DNA from: Bacteroidota bacterium | GTDB lineage: Bacteria; Bacteroidota; Bacteroidia; Chitinophagales; Chitinophagaceae | Length of the DNA stretch: 64,000 nucleotides | Reading direction: 5' to 3' | Assembly: GCA_016711825.1 (NCBI GenBank) | Contig: JADJSG010000010.1 | Span: 105,001 to 169,000 of the forward strand | In this document: one piece after another, positions 17,463 through 26,224 of the stretch | Layout: each line of letters begins with the position of its first letter | How positions within the stretch are numbered: position 1 is the first letter of the stretch | Notes under the pieces: generated by a model | Told to the model about the DNA's origin: nothing | What the model saw: the letters and a program-made list of their open reading frames with translations, nothing else | Database searches by the model: none | Program-made: the position numbers and the translations under genes

Positions 17463-19574
17463 ATGAATTTTGACATCTTACAACTGAACGATATGATCGT
17501 TCCAGAGCTCAATGACATTGCGAAAAAATTTGCAATCACAGACACTAAAGACTTAAGCAAACAAGATTTGATTTACAAAATATTAGATGCACAAGCACTT
17601 TCAACTGTAAAATCAAAAAGTACAGAAACATCTGAAACAAAAACAAGCAAAAAAAGGCTTCCTAAAAAAGAAACGACTACAGCCCCTGCAAAAACAAAAG
17701 ATGTAGTAAACAAATCTGAAACGGCTGCTATAACTACTTCAGCAACAATAGGTGAAATCGCTTTTCCCACAGAGGCCCCAACACAAGAAGTGCAGGAACC
17801 CCTTGCTGACTTGAATACTACCGTAAGTACTCAGCCCAAACCTAAAAAAGTTAAAAAACCAGCCCCGACGAAAGTCGTACCCAATGTAGAAAAGACCACT
17901 GAAAATATCTTACCGAACGACGCTACTCAGGAACAAGAAATAATACAAACACAAGTCATACCCCAAGCCAAAGAAATCCAACAACCCAAAGTGGCACATC
18001 CACCTAAAGTTGCACATCAAGCCAAAGGAAACCAAACACCTAAAGATTCACAATCAACAAATGACAGCAATATTGTAGCAAGTAATGTTCAAACCAACGC
18101 TTCTACCAATCAAGGAAATGTTGCAATCAACCAAAGTACAGAACCAAAGCCTGTTGTAGAACGAAAAATACCAGTACATAACCATCCAAATCAAAAAAAA
18201 CCAAGACCCCATGAAGGGCAGGCAGTACATCCTAATCAGAAAAATCATCCTGATAACAGAGCCCAACAAGGAAATAATCAAAACCAACATCAGCAACAAA
18301 ATCAAAATCAGCAACAACATTCAAACCAACAAGTACCAAATAATCAACAACAACAACAAGTAAGTCTTACTGACCAACCAATAGCAGATCAAGGCCCTAT
18401 AGCCCCATTTGCAGAGGTAGAATTAAAACCCAAAAAAGCACCCAAGTTTGTATTAGAATTTGATGGTCAAATAGACTGCGAAGGCGTGATGGAACTCATG
18501 CCCGATGGTTATGGCTTTTTACGTTCAAGCGATTACAACTACTTAACCTCACCAGATGATGTGTATGTATCACATTCACAAATTAAACTATTTGGACTCA
18601 AAACGGGCGATACCGTTACAGGTTCTGTACGACCACCCAAAGAAGGTGAAAAATATTTTGCTCTAGTAAAAGTCAGTGCTATCAATGGCAAGTCGCCCGA
18701 CGAAATACGTGACCGAGTGCCTTTTGACTACCTCACTCCCCTTTTCCCTTACGAAAAACTTAATTTGTGTACCACACCCAATAATTACAGCACACGCATC
18801 ATGGATTTGTTTTGCCCAATTGGTAAAGGTCAACGTGGACTTATAGTGGCACAGCCAAAAACTGGTAAAACCATGTTATTGAAAGAAGTTGCCAATGCCA
18901 TTGCAGCCAATCATCCAGAATGTTACTTAATGATAGTACTGGTAGATGAACGACCTGAGGAAGTAACAGATATGGAAAGAAGTGTAAAAGCGGAGGTCAT
19001 TTCTTCTACTTTTGATGAGCCTGCTGACAAACATGTAAAAGTCTCTACCATTGCCCTTCAAAAAGCAAAACGATTGGTAGAAGTAGGTCATGATGTTGTG
19101 ATTTTATTAGATAGTATTACCCGTCTTGCACGTGCACACAATACAGTAGCTCCCTCATCAGGAAAGGTACTCAGTGGTGGTGTGGAAGCCAATGCCATGC
19201 AAAAACCAAAGCAGTTTTTTGGGGCAGCTCGTAAAATTGAAAATGGCGGCTCCCTTACCATACTTGCAACGGCACTAATTGACACAGGAAGCAAAATGGA
19301 CGAGGTGATTTTTGAAGAATTTAAAGGAACAGGAAACATGGAATTGCAACTCGACCGTCGATTAGCCAATAAACGCATCTACCCTGCTATTGATATTGTT
19401 GCGTCTTCCACACGTCGCGACGATTTGCTGCATCATAAAGATGTGATGAACAAATTGTATATTTTACGTAAGCATATTGGAGATATGAATCCTGAGGAAG
19501 TGATGAACTTCATCCTTTCACAAATGCGCAATACCAAGAGCAATGAAGAGTTTTTAGCCACCATGAACAAGTAA
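17463..19574 (+). CDS. rho: Transcription termination factor Rho with long disordered insert
   Basis: Hexameric RNA helicase that ends transcription. At 703 residues it is much longer than the 419 of E. coli. Residues 1-45 form a Rho-N SAP-like domain (LQLNDMIVPELNDIAKKF). Residues about 48-325 are low-complexity: first Lys/Thr/Pro/Glu-rich, then very Asn/Gln-rich at about 262-300. The RNA-binding cold-shock-like domain follows (about 340-410; GVMELMPDGYGFLRS). The ATPase core has Walker A QPKTGKT (about 464-470) and Walker B VVILLDSITRLARAHN. Rho of Bacteroides thetaiotaomicron also has a large disordered region and is reported to phase-separate through it; the same behaviour is possible here but is inference. 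The gene is monocistronic, with an 871-bp gap downstream. Confidence 0.97.
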   Translation: MNFDILQLNDMIVPELNDIAKKFAITDTKDLSKQDLIYKILDAQALSTVKSKSTETSETKTSKKRLPKKETTTAPAKTKDVVNKSETAAITTSATIGEIAFPTEAPTQEVQEPLADLNTTVSTQPKPKKVKKPAPTKVVPNVEKTTENILPNDATQEQEIIQTQVIPQAKEIQQPKVAHPPKVAHQAKGNQTPKDSQSTNDSNIVASNVQTNASTNQGNVAINQSTEPKPVVERKIPVHNHPNQKKPRPHEGQAVHPNQKNHPDNRAQQGNNQNQHQQQNQNQQQHSNQQVPNNQQQQQVSLTDQPIADQGPIAPFAEVELKPKKAPKFVLEFDGQIDCEGVMELMPDGYGFLRSSDYNYLTSPDDVYVSHSQIKLFGLKTGDTVTGSVRPPKEGEKYFALVKVSAINGKSPDEIRDRVPFDYLTPLFPYEKLNLCTTPNNYSTRIMDLFCPIGKGQRGLIVAQPKTGKTMLLKEVANAIAANHPECYLMIVLVDERPEEVTDMERSVKAEVISSTFDEPADKHVKVSTIALQKAKRLVEVGHDVVILLDSITRLARAHNTVAPSSGKVLSGGVEANAMQKPKQFFGAARKIENGGSLTILATALIDTGSKMDEVIFEEFKGTGNMELQLDRRLANKRIYPAIDIVASSTRRDDLLHHKDVMNKLYILRKHIGDMNPEEVMNFILSQMRNTKSNEEFLATMNK

Positions 19575-19927
19575 TACCCTTTCAGGTTTATTTTATCGAT
19601 ACAAAAAGGATACAAACTCATGCTTCTACATAATAATGATTAAGGTTGTATTTTTCAAAAAAAGTGCATAGATCAATTTAGGGTTTAATGGATAAACTTT
19701 AAGAGTTATTCATTGATTTTGACATTCATATTTAATACCTAACGAATTTGACAAAAAAATGTATTCTAAACATGTAATGTCTATCATTAAAAAATAATTG
19801 TAAATTAGCTATTGTTCGAAGAATGTAAGTTTACCTTTTTGTTTTCAATCGTAACTTCAAAGTAAATACTAAACCACATACCTTGTTATGCCAACAACAC
19901 TTTATAAATAAGGATTGTTCAAAAACT

Positions 19928-19950
19928 TCGAAAGTATAAAATACCTTCGA
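19928..19950. terminator. Possible intrinsic terminator hairpin
   Basis: TCGAAAGTAT, loop AAA, then ATACCTTCGA form a 10-bp stem with one mismatch. It is flanked by AAAAA on the left and TTTTT on the right, so it could act in either direction. It lies about 350 bp beyond the rho stop codon, which makes its assignment to rho uncertain. Confidence 0.35.
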
Positions 19951-20430
19951 TTTTTGATCATTATTTCATTAACCCACATTGTGCAATCACATTCGTTATA
20001 ATTGTTTAAAATGAAGATCGCATAAAAGATTTTATACTTACAATAAAGCAAAAAAAGTCAAATTGTTTCAAGCTTAAATACCATGTGTGTTGGCATTATA
20101 TCAAAATTTTTCAGATTTGTTTAAAAATACAATTAGCTTATACAACAACGACTTCTCATTTTTTTTAATATAGAAACACGATTTGGCAAATTAATGATTT
20201 ACTTCAAAGTGACTGATACAAAAATTTAGGAAAAACTAAAGGTATGTAAACTAAACTGTAGCAAACTATGAAACAAATACCAGCCTACGAAACAGATTTG
20301 ATGCTTAATATATTTCGAAAACAAAATCTGAAAGCAAGTACTATGTTTAAAATGTCTGTTCATTACAATACCATTCATGAAAAATCAAAAAAAATGAGAT
20401 AAGCATGGATGTGCATTTCAAAAAAAAGAC

Positions 20431-20438
20431 TAAATTTG
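20431..20438 (+). promoter_or_regulatory. Putative -7 promoter box of the NfeD-like/flotillin pair
   Basis: TAAATTTG matches TAnnTTTG exactly and ends 7 bases before the ATG at 20446, implying a leader of only a few bases. Confidence 0.4.
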
Positions 20439-20445
20439 AATTATT

Positions 20446-21012
20446 ATGGATTTCTTAGCACATTTAGAGCCCTTGCTTAAAACATTTTGGTTTGTAGCTA
20501 TTCCAAGTAGTTTGATTTTTATTTTTCAAACAATAATGACTTTCGTAGGTGCTGATTCGTATGATGGTATTGAAACTGATTTCGATGGTGACCTTGGCGA
20601 AACCAATGCCCCATTTCAACTCTTTTCATTAAGAAATCTAATAAATTTTCTACTTGGTTTTAGCTGGACTGGCATTTCGTTTTACACAACAGTATCAAAT
20701 AAACCCATACTCATCCTCATTTCATTTTGTGTTGGCATCATATTTATCTTTCTATTTTTTATTATCATCAAACAAGTACAAAAACTAGCTGAAGACAATA
20801 CTTTTAATATAAACAATACCCTAAATAAAACAGCAGAAGTTTATTTAACTATACCTGAAAACAAAAAAGGAAAAGGCAAAATTATGATTAGTGTAAATGG
20901 ATCATTTCATGAATTAGATGCCATGACTGAAAATAATCAAATACCATCAGGTGCTGTAGTGCGAGTAGTAAAAATTGAGAATAACAATATCATTATCGTC
21001 GAATCCATTTAA
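20446..21012 (+). CDS. NfeD/YuaF-like membrane protein, flotillin partner
   Basis: Integral membrane protein paired with flotillin. It has three hydrophobic segments (about residues 10-34, 60-82 and 87-112), of which the last runs into a charged region, followed by a C-terminal beta-rich domain (about 128-188) with GKGKIMISVNG, SGAVVRVVKI and NNIIIVES, the pattern of the NfeD OB-fold. An acidic loop (YDGIETDFDGDLGE) separates segments 1 and 2. The 188 residues match YuaF/YqiJ-type proteins, which are encoded next to flotillins in many bacteria. The flotillin gene starts 14 bp downstream. The usual role is in membrane organisation and the stress response of the envelope; nothing here narrows it. 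Confidence 0.82.
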   Translation: MDFLAHLEPLLKTFWFVAIPSSLIFIFQTIMTFVGADSYDGIETDFDGDLGETNAPFQLFSLRNLINFLLGFSWTGISFYTTVSNKPILILISFCVGIIFIFLFFIIIKQVQKLAEDNTFNINNTLNKTAEVYLTIPENKKGKGKIMISVNGSFHELDAMTENNQIPSGAVVRVVKIENNNIIIVESI

Positions 21013-21026
21013 TAAAAAAAATCTAT

Positions 21027-22538
21027 ATGACTCCTATATTAATCATTGTTGTAGCAGCTATCGTTATATTTGTAACAATATCGGCATTGGTAGCTAGATA
21101 TAAACGATGCCCATCCGATAAAATATTAGTAATATATGGCCGAACAGGGGGCACTTCGGCTAAATGTGTACATGGTGGTGGTGCTTTTATTTGGCCAGTA
21201 ATACAGGACTTTGCTTTTTTAGATTTAAAACCTTTATCTATAGAGGCGAATTTAACCAATGCATTAAGTAGACAAAACATACGTGTTGATGTACCATGCC
21301 GTTTTACCATTGCTATTTCTACTGAGTCTGATAGCATGAACACAGCTGCAGAAAGACTATTAGGCTTATCTTCAGAGCAAATACAAGAACTGGCTAAAGA
21401 TATTTTATTTGGTCAATTGCGATTAGTCATTGCCACAATGACCATCGAAGAAATAAATTCAGACCGTGATAAATTTTTAGACAATATATCAAAAAATGTA
21501 GACAGTGAATTAAAGAAAATAGGACTAAAATTAATTAATGTAAATGTTACAGATATAAAAGACGAGTCTGGCTATATTGAAGCATTAGGTAAAGAAGCAG
21601 CTGCGAAGGCAATCAATGAAGCTAAAATAAGTGTTGCTGAACAAGAAAAAATTGGAGAAACGGGTAAGGCATTGGCTGATAGAGAAAAGGATACGCAAAT
21701 AGCAGAAACACACAGAGATAGAGATGTAAAAATTGCTATTACACAAAAAGATAAAGAAATAAGTATAGCAACTGCCGTCAAAGACGAAACCATTGGAAAA
21801 GCAGAAGCACAAAGAGATACAAGGGTAAAAACATCTGAAGCAAATGCCATTGCAATACAAGGAGAAAATGAAGCTAAAATAGCAATCGCAAATTCTGAAG
21901 CCCTTCGAAGAGAAAAGGAAGCAGAGTCATTGAGAATTGCAATAACTGCTGAAAAAGTTCAACAAGCTAAAGCCTTAGAAGAATCATATGTAGCAGAACA
22001 AAAAGCTGAGTTAGCACGGTCTGAAAGAGAACGTTCGACACAAATAGCGAACATAGTAATACCTGCTGAAATTGCAAAACAAAGGGCAATTATCGAAGCC
22101 CAGGCTGCCGCAGAAACCATCAGAGAGAATGCTAAAGGCGAAGCTGATGCTATTTTTGCAAAAATGGAAGCAGAAGCAAAAGGCTTATTAGAAATACTAA
22201 CAAAACAAGCTGAAGGATACAAAGAAGTGGTGGCTGCAGCAGGTGGAGACCCTAATAAGGCTTTCCAATTACTATTGATTGAAAAATTACCCGAACTCGT
22301 TAGAACACAAGTTGAAGCCGTAAAAAATATTAAAATTGATAAAATCACCGTTTGGGATTCAGGGAATGGGCATAACGAAAATGGAAATTCTTCTACCGCA
22401 AACTTTGTTTCTGGCATGATGAAAACAGTACCACCATTAAACGATTTATTCAACATGGCCGGACTGAATTTACCAAATTATTTAAAGGGTGCTGATAATC
22501 CTATTGAAAATAAGGATGTAGAAAGTAAAAATCAATAA
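21027..22538 (+). CDS. Flotillin-family protein (FloT/YqiK type)
   Basis: Membrane-scaffold protein of the SPFH superfamily, found in membrane microdomains. One N-terminal membrane segment (residues 2-23) is followed by the SPFH domain (about 25-200), which begins with RYKRCPSDKILVIYGRTGG and holds the SAKCVHGGGAFIWPVIQDF segment typical of flotillins. Residues about 200-400 form a long Ala/Glu/Lys-rich coiled coil with many short repeats (for example AEAQRDTRV, EAQAAAETI) that would drive oligomerisation. The tail has the family-like VAAAGGDPNKAFQLLLIEKLPELVRTQ region (quoted in part: AAGGDPNKAFQLLLIEKLP). The length of 503 is normal. It is co-transcribed with the NfeD-like gene. Confidence 0.93.
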   Translation: MTPILIIVVAAIVIFVTISALVARYKRCPSDKILVIYGRTGGTSAKCVHGGGAFIWPVIQDFAFLDLKPLSIEANLTNALSRQNIRVDVPCRFTIAISTESDSMNTAAERLLGLSSEQIQELAKDILFGQLRLVIATMTIEEINSDRDKFLDNISKNVDSELKKIGLKLINVNVTDIKDESGYIEALGKEAAAKAINEAKISVAEQEKIGETGKALADREKDTQIAETHRDRDVKIAITQKDKEISIATAVKDETIGKAEAQRDTRVKTSEANAIAIQGENEAKIAIANSEALRREKEAESLRIAITAEKVQQAKALEESYVAEQKAELARSERERSTQIANIVIPAEIAKQRAIIEAQAAAETIRENAKGEADAIFAKMEAEAKGLLEILTKQAEGYKEVVAAAGGDPNKAFQLLLIEKLPELVRTQVEAVKNIKIDKITVWDSGNGHNENGNSSTANFVSGMMKTVPPLNDLFNMAGLNLPNYLKGADNPIENKDVESKNQ

Positions 22539-23028
22539 GTAACATATTAAAACGACAAAACGTAGAGAATGTTCATACTCAAACAATGTAATTAATTTTA
22601 AAAAAAATGTTTCATTTTTATAAATAGTATACAGCCTTATAACAATGAATCAAAATAGAAATTAATCCATTTTTATTAATCATGAATTCGTATTGAGCGC
22701 TTAAAATGCAATATATATGAGTGTTTGAGAAAATCCTTTCTAAAAAAATAGCTTGCCAAATTTAGAAATAAAAACTCAAACTAATACCCAATGAATTTAT
22801 TTGTTAGTCAAGTTAATAACTGATGAATGCTTTAAAATTTTTAACTGTATCATGAATGATATTAATATCGATGGTTCCAATTTTTTGCATTCATTCTATG
22901 AGTATAATATCAACTCATTTCTTTTCTGATTCCTTATGTTATCGTTATTTTTGATAAATCCTTCAAATTCTTCTTATTTTCAAACTGACTTTGGCATTAA
23001 GCAACATAACCCATAAAAATAATACATC
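22539..23028. other. Intergenic region, no gene seen
   Basis: A 490-bp AT-rich gap. No coding frame, terminator hairpin with a U-tract, or exact TAnnTTTG box is evident near the next start codon. Confidence 0.45.
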
Positions 23029-23535
23029 ATGAAAGAAATTATTGAACTTTCTCAAAAGGAAATTACGATTGAAAGAAACGAATTTTTAAAAGTAAAAGGA
23101 AGCATCGATACAAATGTATATTACATTGTAAGTGGAAGTTTGAGAATTTTTGTTTTAAGTGAATACGAAGAACAGATTATTCGATTTGGTTACAAAGAAA
23201 ATTTAATTGTTTCATTAGATTCATTTTTAAGTAATAAACCATCTGATCTATTTATTCAGGCCATTAAAAAATCGGTAATTAAAGTAATCAGCAAACAACA
23301 ATTTGACACCTTTTTAGAAACCGAAGACAATCGAAAATTGTGGACGAAAATTTTAGCCGATTTAGTGATTCAACAAATGGAACGTGAAATAGACATCCTT
23401 ACCAATTCACCGAAAGAAAGATATGAAAGAGTTTTAAAACGAAGCCCACAACTTTTTCAAGAAATTCCAAACAGACATATTGCCAATTATTTAAGAATGA
23501 GTGCCGAAACTTTATCACGTCTTAAAAAGTCTTGA
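23029..23535 (+). CDS. Crp/Fnr-family transcriptional regulator
   Basis: Small cyclic-nucleotide-binding-fold regulator. The beta-roll region (about residues 12-95) holds YYIVSGSLRIFVLSEYEEQIIRFGY, given in part as YYIVSGSLRIF, but lacks an obvious cAMP-binding arginine/glutamate signature, as is common in this Bacteroidota subgroup. A dimerisation helix follows (LWTKILADLVIQQMERE). The C-terminus carries the helix-turn-helix: IPNRHIANYLRMSAETLSRL. At 168 residues it is shorter than the usual 190 or so and ends just after the recognition helix. It lies 50 bp before a DinB-like gene on the same strand. The ligand is unknown. Confidence 0.85.
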   Translation: MKEIIELSQKEITIERNEFLKVKGSIDTNVYYIVSGSLRIFVLSEYEEQIIRFGYKENLIVSLDSFLSNKPSDLFIQAIKKSVIKVISKQQFDTFLETEDNRKLWTKILADLVIQQMEREIDILTNSPKERYERVLKRSPQLFQEIPNRHIANYLRMSAETLSRLKKS

Positions 23536-23585
23536 CCTGAATCAATATTTATAGAAAATACTTTTTTGAACTTTGCAAAAAAAAC

Positions 23586-24170
23586 ATGCAATCAGAAAAA
23601 TTAATTCAAACACTTATTGAACAAACACGGCAAATAATAAATCAAATAGAGAATCTCAAAACATTTGATTTGACTACACTAACTTGGAAAGAAAACAATA
23701 CTTCATGGAGTATTTTAGAATGTTTAGAACACTTGAATCTGTATGGCGATTATTATTTACCCCAAATAGAAAACAACATTACGCATGCTACAAGCAATTG
23801 TGACATTGAATTTAAAAGTGGTGTTTTAGGAAATTACTTTGCAAAAAGTATGTTACCCAAAGAAAAGTTGAATAAAATGAAGACATTTAAAGACAAAAAT
23901 CCTTTAAATGCCAAGCTCGACAAAAAAGTGATTGAGAAATGCTTAGATCAACAAATTAAATTATTGAACTTGTTAAATCTGTCAAGAAATGTAAGCTTGA
24001 ATAAAGTAAAAATACAAACATCCATATCAAGTTTAATTAAACTTAAATTGGGCGACACCTTTCAGTTTATCATCAATCATATACTTAGACATTTAAAGCA
24101 AATAGATACCATTTTAGTAAAGATAAAAAACGACTATATACATAAACTAAACTTAACATCATCATTTTAA
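23586..24170 (+). CDS. DinB-like four-helix protein
   Basis: Member of the DinB/YfiT superfamily of metal-binding four-helix proteins. The three histidines that normally hold the metal are visible: H49 in CLEHLNLYGDYY, and H165 and H169 in INHILRHLKQID. SWSILECLEHL near residue 41 is the typical second helix. Some family members are thiol S-transferases, but most are uncharacterised, so no reaction can be assigned. The 50-bp spacing behind a Crp/Fnr gene suggests co-transcription, a pairing I have seen in other Bacteroidota. An imperfect promoter-like GAACTTTG lies just upstream of its start. Confidence 0.8.
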   Translation: MQSEKLIQTLIEQTRQIINQIENLKTFDLTTLTWKENNTSWSILECLEHLNLYGDYYLPQIENNITHATSNCDIEFKSGVLGNYFAKSMLPKEKLNKMKTFKDKNPLNAKLDKKVIEKCLDQQIKLLNLLNLSRNVSLNKVKIQTSISSLIKLKLGDTFQFIINHILRHLKQIDTILVKIKNDYIHKLNLTSSF

Positions 24171-24363
24171 AAAAAACATTGACTGCCCAATCTGATGCCT
24201 GAACTAAAGGTCAATTCAATACAATACTCTTTTACAGAAGCAGCATTGTTTTAGCCAATCAAACAATATGCTAAGCGGGCATTATATAGAATTTACGGTT
24301 TGTATTATTATTCCTAAACTTATTGGGTTAAATTTACAATCCAATAAAATGATTTTAATATCA

Positions 24364-25980
24364 ATGACAAACACTACCAACATCTTTTTAAAGAAACCCC
24401 TTATTTTTTTGTTTATAACAGGCTTATTTTTTTGTTTCAAAAAAGCAGCATCCCAAATACCAAACCCTGTGCTGATAGGGTATTTTCACAATTGGCAAGA
24501 TGCAAGTGCTCCGTATATACAATTAGATCAAATAGACCCACGTTACAAATTAATTGATGTTGCATTTGCCATTCCTCAAGCAGGCACCGACTACAAAATG
24601 CAATTTGTACCAGATCAGGTAACGATACCAACGTTTATTGCACAAATACAAACATTGCATACACAAGGTAGAAAAGTCATCATCAGTTTAGGAGGTGCCA
24701 CTGCGCCTATTACCCTTAACAATACCTTAGAAAGAGACACATTTGTAAATACAATAACGAATATCATCAATACCTATGGGTTCGATGGTATTGATATTGA
24801 TTTTGAAGGCAGCTCCCTTTTAGTTACAGGTGGAACCATTAGTAATCCGATAGATCAGCCTATCATTCATTTAATCAATGCGGTAAAACAAATCATGGCA
24901 AATTATCAGGCTTTGAATAACCAAAAAATGATATTGACCATGGCACCTGAAACGGCCTTTGTACAAGGTGGACAATCAGGATATGGCAGTATTTGGGGAG
25001 CCTATCTGCCTGTCATAGACGCATTAAGAGATTCTTTAGACATTCTTCATGTGCAATTATACAACAGTGGATCAATGTTTGGAATTGACAATAACATATA
25101 CCAACAAGGAACTGCCGATTTCATCGTTGCCATGTGTGAAGCCGTAATACAAGGTTTCAATACCACAGGAGGATACTTCAACGGATTACCTGCAAGTAAA
25201 ATTGCTGCAGGTTTGCCAGCATGCCCTTCAGCAGCTGGTGGTGGTTACTGCAACCCCGATACCGTAAAAGCGGCGATTAACTATTTGAGAGGCACAGGAA
25301 ACGCCCCAGGTGCTTACCAATTATCAAATGCCTTAGGCTACCCTACTTTTAGGGGCTTGATGACCTGGAGTATCAATTGGGACGCAACCCCTTTGTGTGG
25401 TAGTACTTATGAATTTGCAAATAATTATACATCCATTTATGGCTTGCCTCTACCAGCTGCATTGATTGATTTTTCAGCCATTAAAAACCCTCATTGTGGT
25501 ACAGACTTATATTGGAAAACAGCAAGTGAAACAAACACAGCTTATTTTGAAATTCAAAAAAGCATAGATGGCATTCACTTTACGCCAATCGATAAAATCA
25601 ATGCAAATAACATTCCATTCGGTGCTGAATATCATTATACTGATAATCATGCTATGAATACTATTGAATATTATCGTTTGACCATGGTAGATATTGATCA
25701 AAACTACAGCTATAGTAAAACAATAAGTTTATTTAATTGCACACAGCAAAATATAACTATATATCCAAACCCATCTTCAGATTATATAATTATTCAAGGT
25801 GCTGCAACAGACGATTTGATACAAATCATCAACCCATTAGGTCAAGTGGTTTTAACGAAAAGAGCAAGCCAGCAAAACGAATCGATTGATATAGAAAAAC
25901 TATCAAATAGTTTTTACAACATCATTATTACAAACAAACTTACTGGTCAAAAATCTGTACACAGCATGACTAAACAATGA
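24364..25980 (+). CDS. Exported glycoside hydrolase family 18 chitinase with T9SS sorting domain
   Basis: Predicted chitinase. The catalytic DxxDxDxE motif is DGIDIDFE; the proton-donor glutamate is E148 from the start chosen here. The second conserved strand, KVIISLGGA, lies upstream, and TMAPET and GLMTWSINWD are further barrel strands of the family. I chose ATG 24364 (538 residues), which gives the signal peptide MTNTTNIFLKKPLIFLFITG and cleavage near AASQ; the frame is open to 24268, and ATG 24349 is another option. Residues from about 370 form a beta-sandwich (LYWKTASETNTAYFEIQKS) common in T9SS cargo. A type A sorting tail (IYPNPSSDYIII) ends the protein. It should act at the cell surface or outside. 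It has no co-directional close neighbour and seems to stand alone. Confidence 0.9.
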   Translation: MTNTTNIFLKKPLIFLFITGLFFCFKKAASQIPNPVLIGYFHNWQDASAPYIQLDQIDPRYKLIDVAFAIPQAGTDYKMQFVPDQVTIPTFIAQIQTLHTQGRKVIISLGGATAPITLNNTLERDTFVNTITNIINTYGFDGIDIDFEGSSLLVTGGTISNPIDQPIIHLINAVKQIMANYQALNNQKMILTMAPETAFVQGGQSGYGSIWGAYLPVIDALRDSLDILHVQLYNSGSMFGIDNNIYQQGTADFIVAMCEAVIQGFNTTGGYFNGLPASKIAAGLPACPSAAGGGYCNPDTVKAAINYLRGTGNAPGAYQLSNALGYPTFRGLMTWSINWDATPLCGSTYEFANNYTSIYGLPLPAALIDFSAIKNPHCGTDLYWKTASETNTAYFEIQKSIDGIHFTPIDKINANNIPFGAEYHYTDNHAMNTIEYYRLTMVDIDQNYSYSKTISLFNCTQQNITIYPNPSSDYIIIQGAATDDLIQIINPLGQVVLTKRASQQNESIDIEKLSNSFYNIIITNKLTGQKSVHSMTKQ

Positions 25981-26224
25981 TAGATTGTATTTGTTCATAA
26001 ACAGTTTACAATAAGTCTCCCTTTATTTCAGCAGAAAATATTACGAAATCGATTTCATATCAATCCTTGTCTATCAATAGAATCACAATGATAGGTGTAG
26101 ATTTAATTCCTTTGGGTAAATGTTCTTTATGGTTTTAATTTAAATGAATTATAAATAGCTATTGCCATTATACAATAGTAACTTCACCAAATGACACCTA
26201 TTCTACTTAACCAACTATTTAATC

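Larger units (their letters stand above)
19575..20445. other. Long AT-rich intergenic region
   Basis: The longest gap in the window (871 bp). I read both strands and found no frame with convincing protein character. It contains the terminator-like hairpin at 19928-19950 and, at its right end, the promoter box at 20431-20438. Confidence 0.5.

Noticed and set aside
18054..18320. Hydrophobic frame opposite the Asn/Gln-rich part of rho
   Set aside because: Antisense of CAA/AAT-type codons yields Leu/Ile-rich peptides; it is a by-product of the low-complexity region.
20269..20402. Possible small gene starting ATGAAACAAATA in the gap before the NfeD-like gene
   Set aside because: By the printed coordinates the frame meets a stop after about ten codons, so there is no usable coding frame.
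21572..22456. Antisense frames opposite the flotillin gene, up to 165 codons long
   Set aside because: The Ala/Glu/Lys-rich coiled coil produces long open antisense frames; their translations are Ser/Ala/Phe-rich with no domain character.
23029..23535. Truncated or pseudogene status for the short Crp/Fnr regulator
   Set aside because: It is shorter than usual, but the recognition helix is complete and there is no frameshift remnant after the stop, so I treat it as intact.
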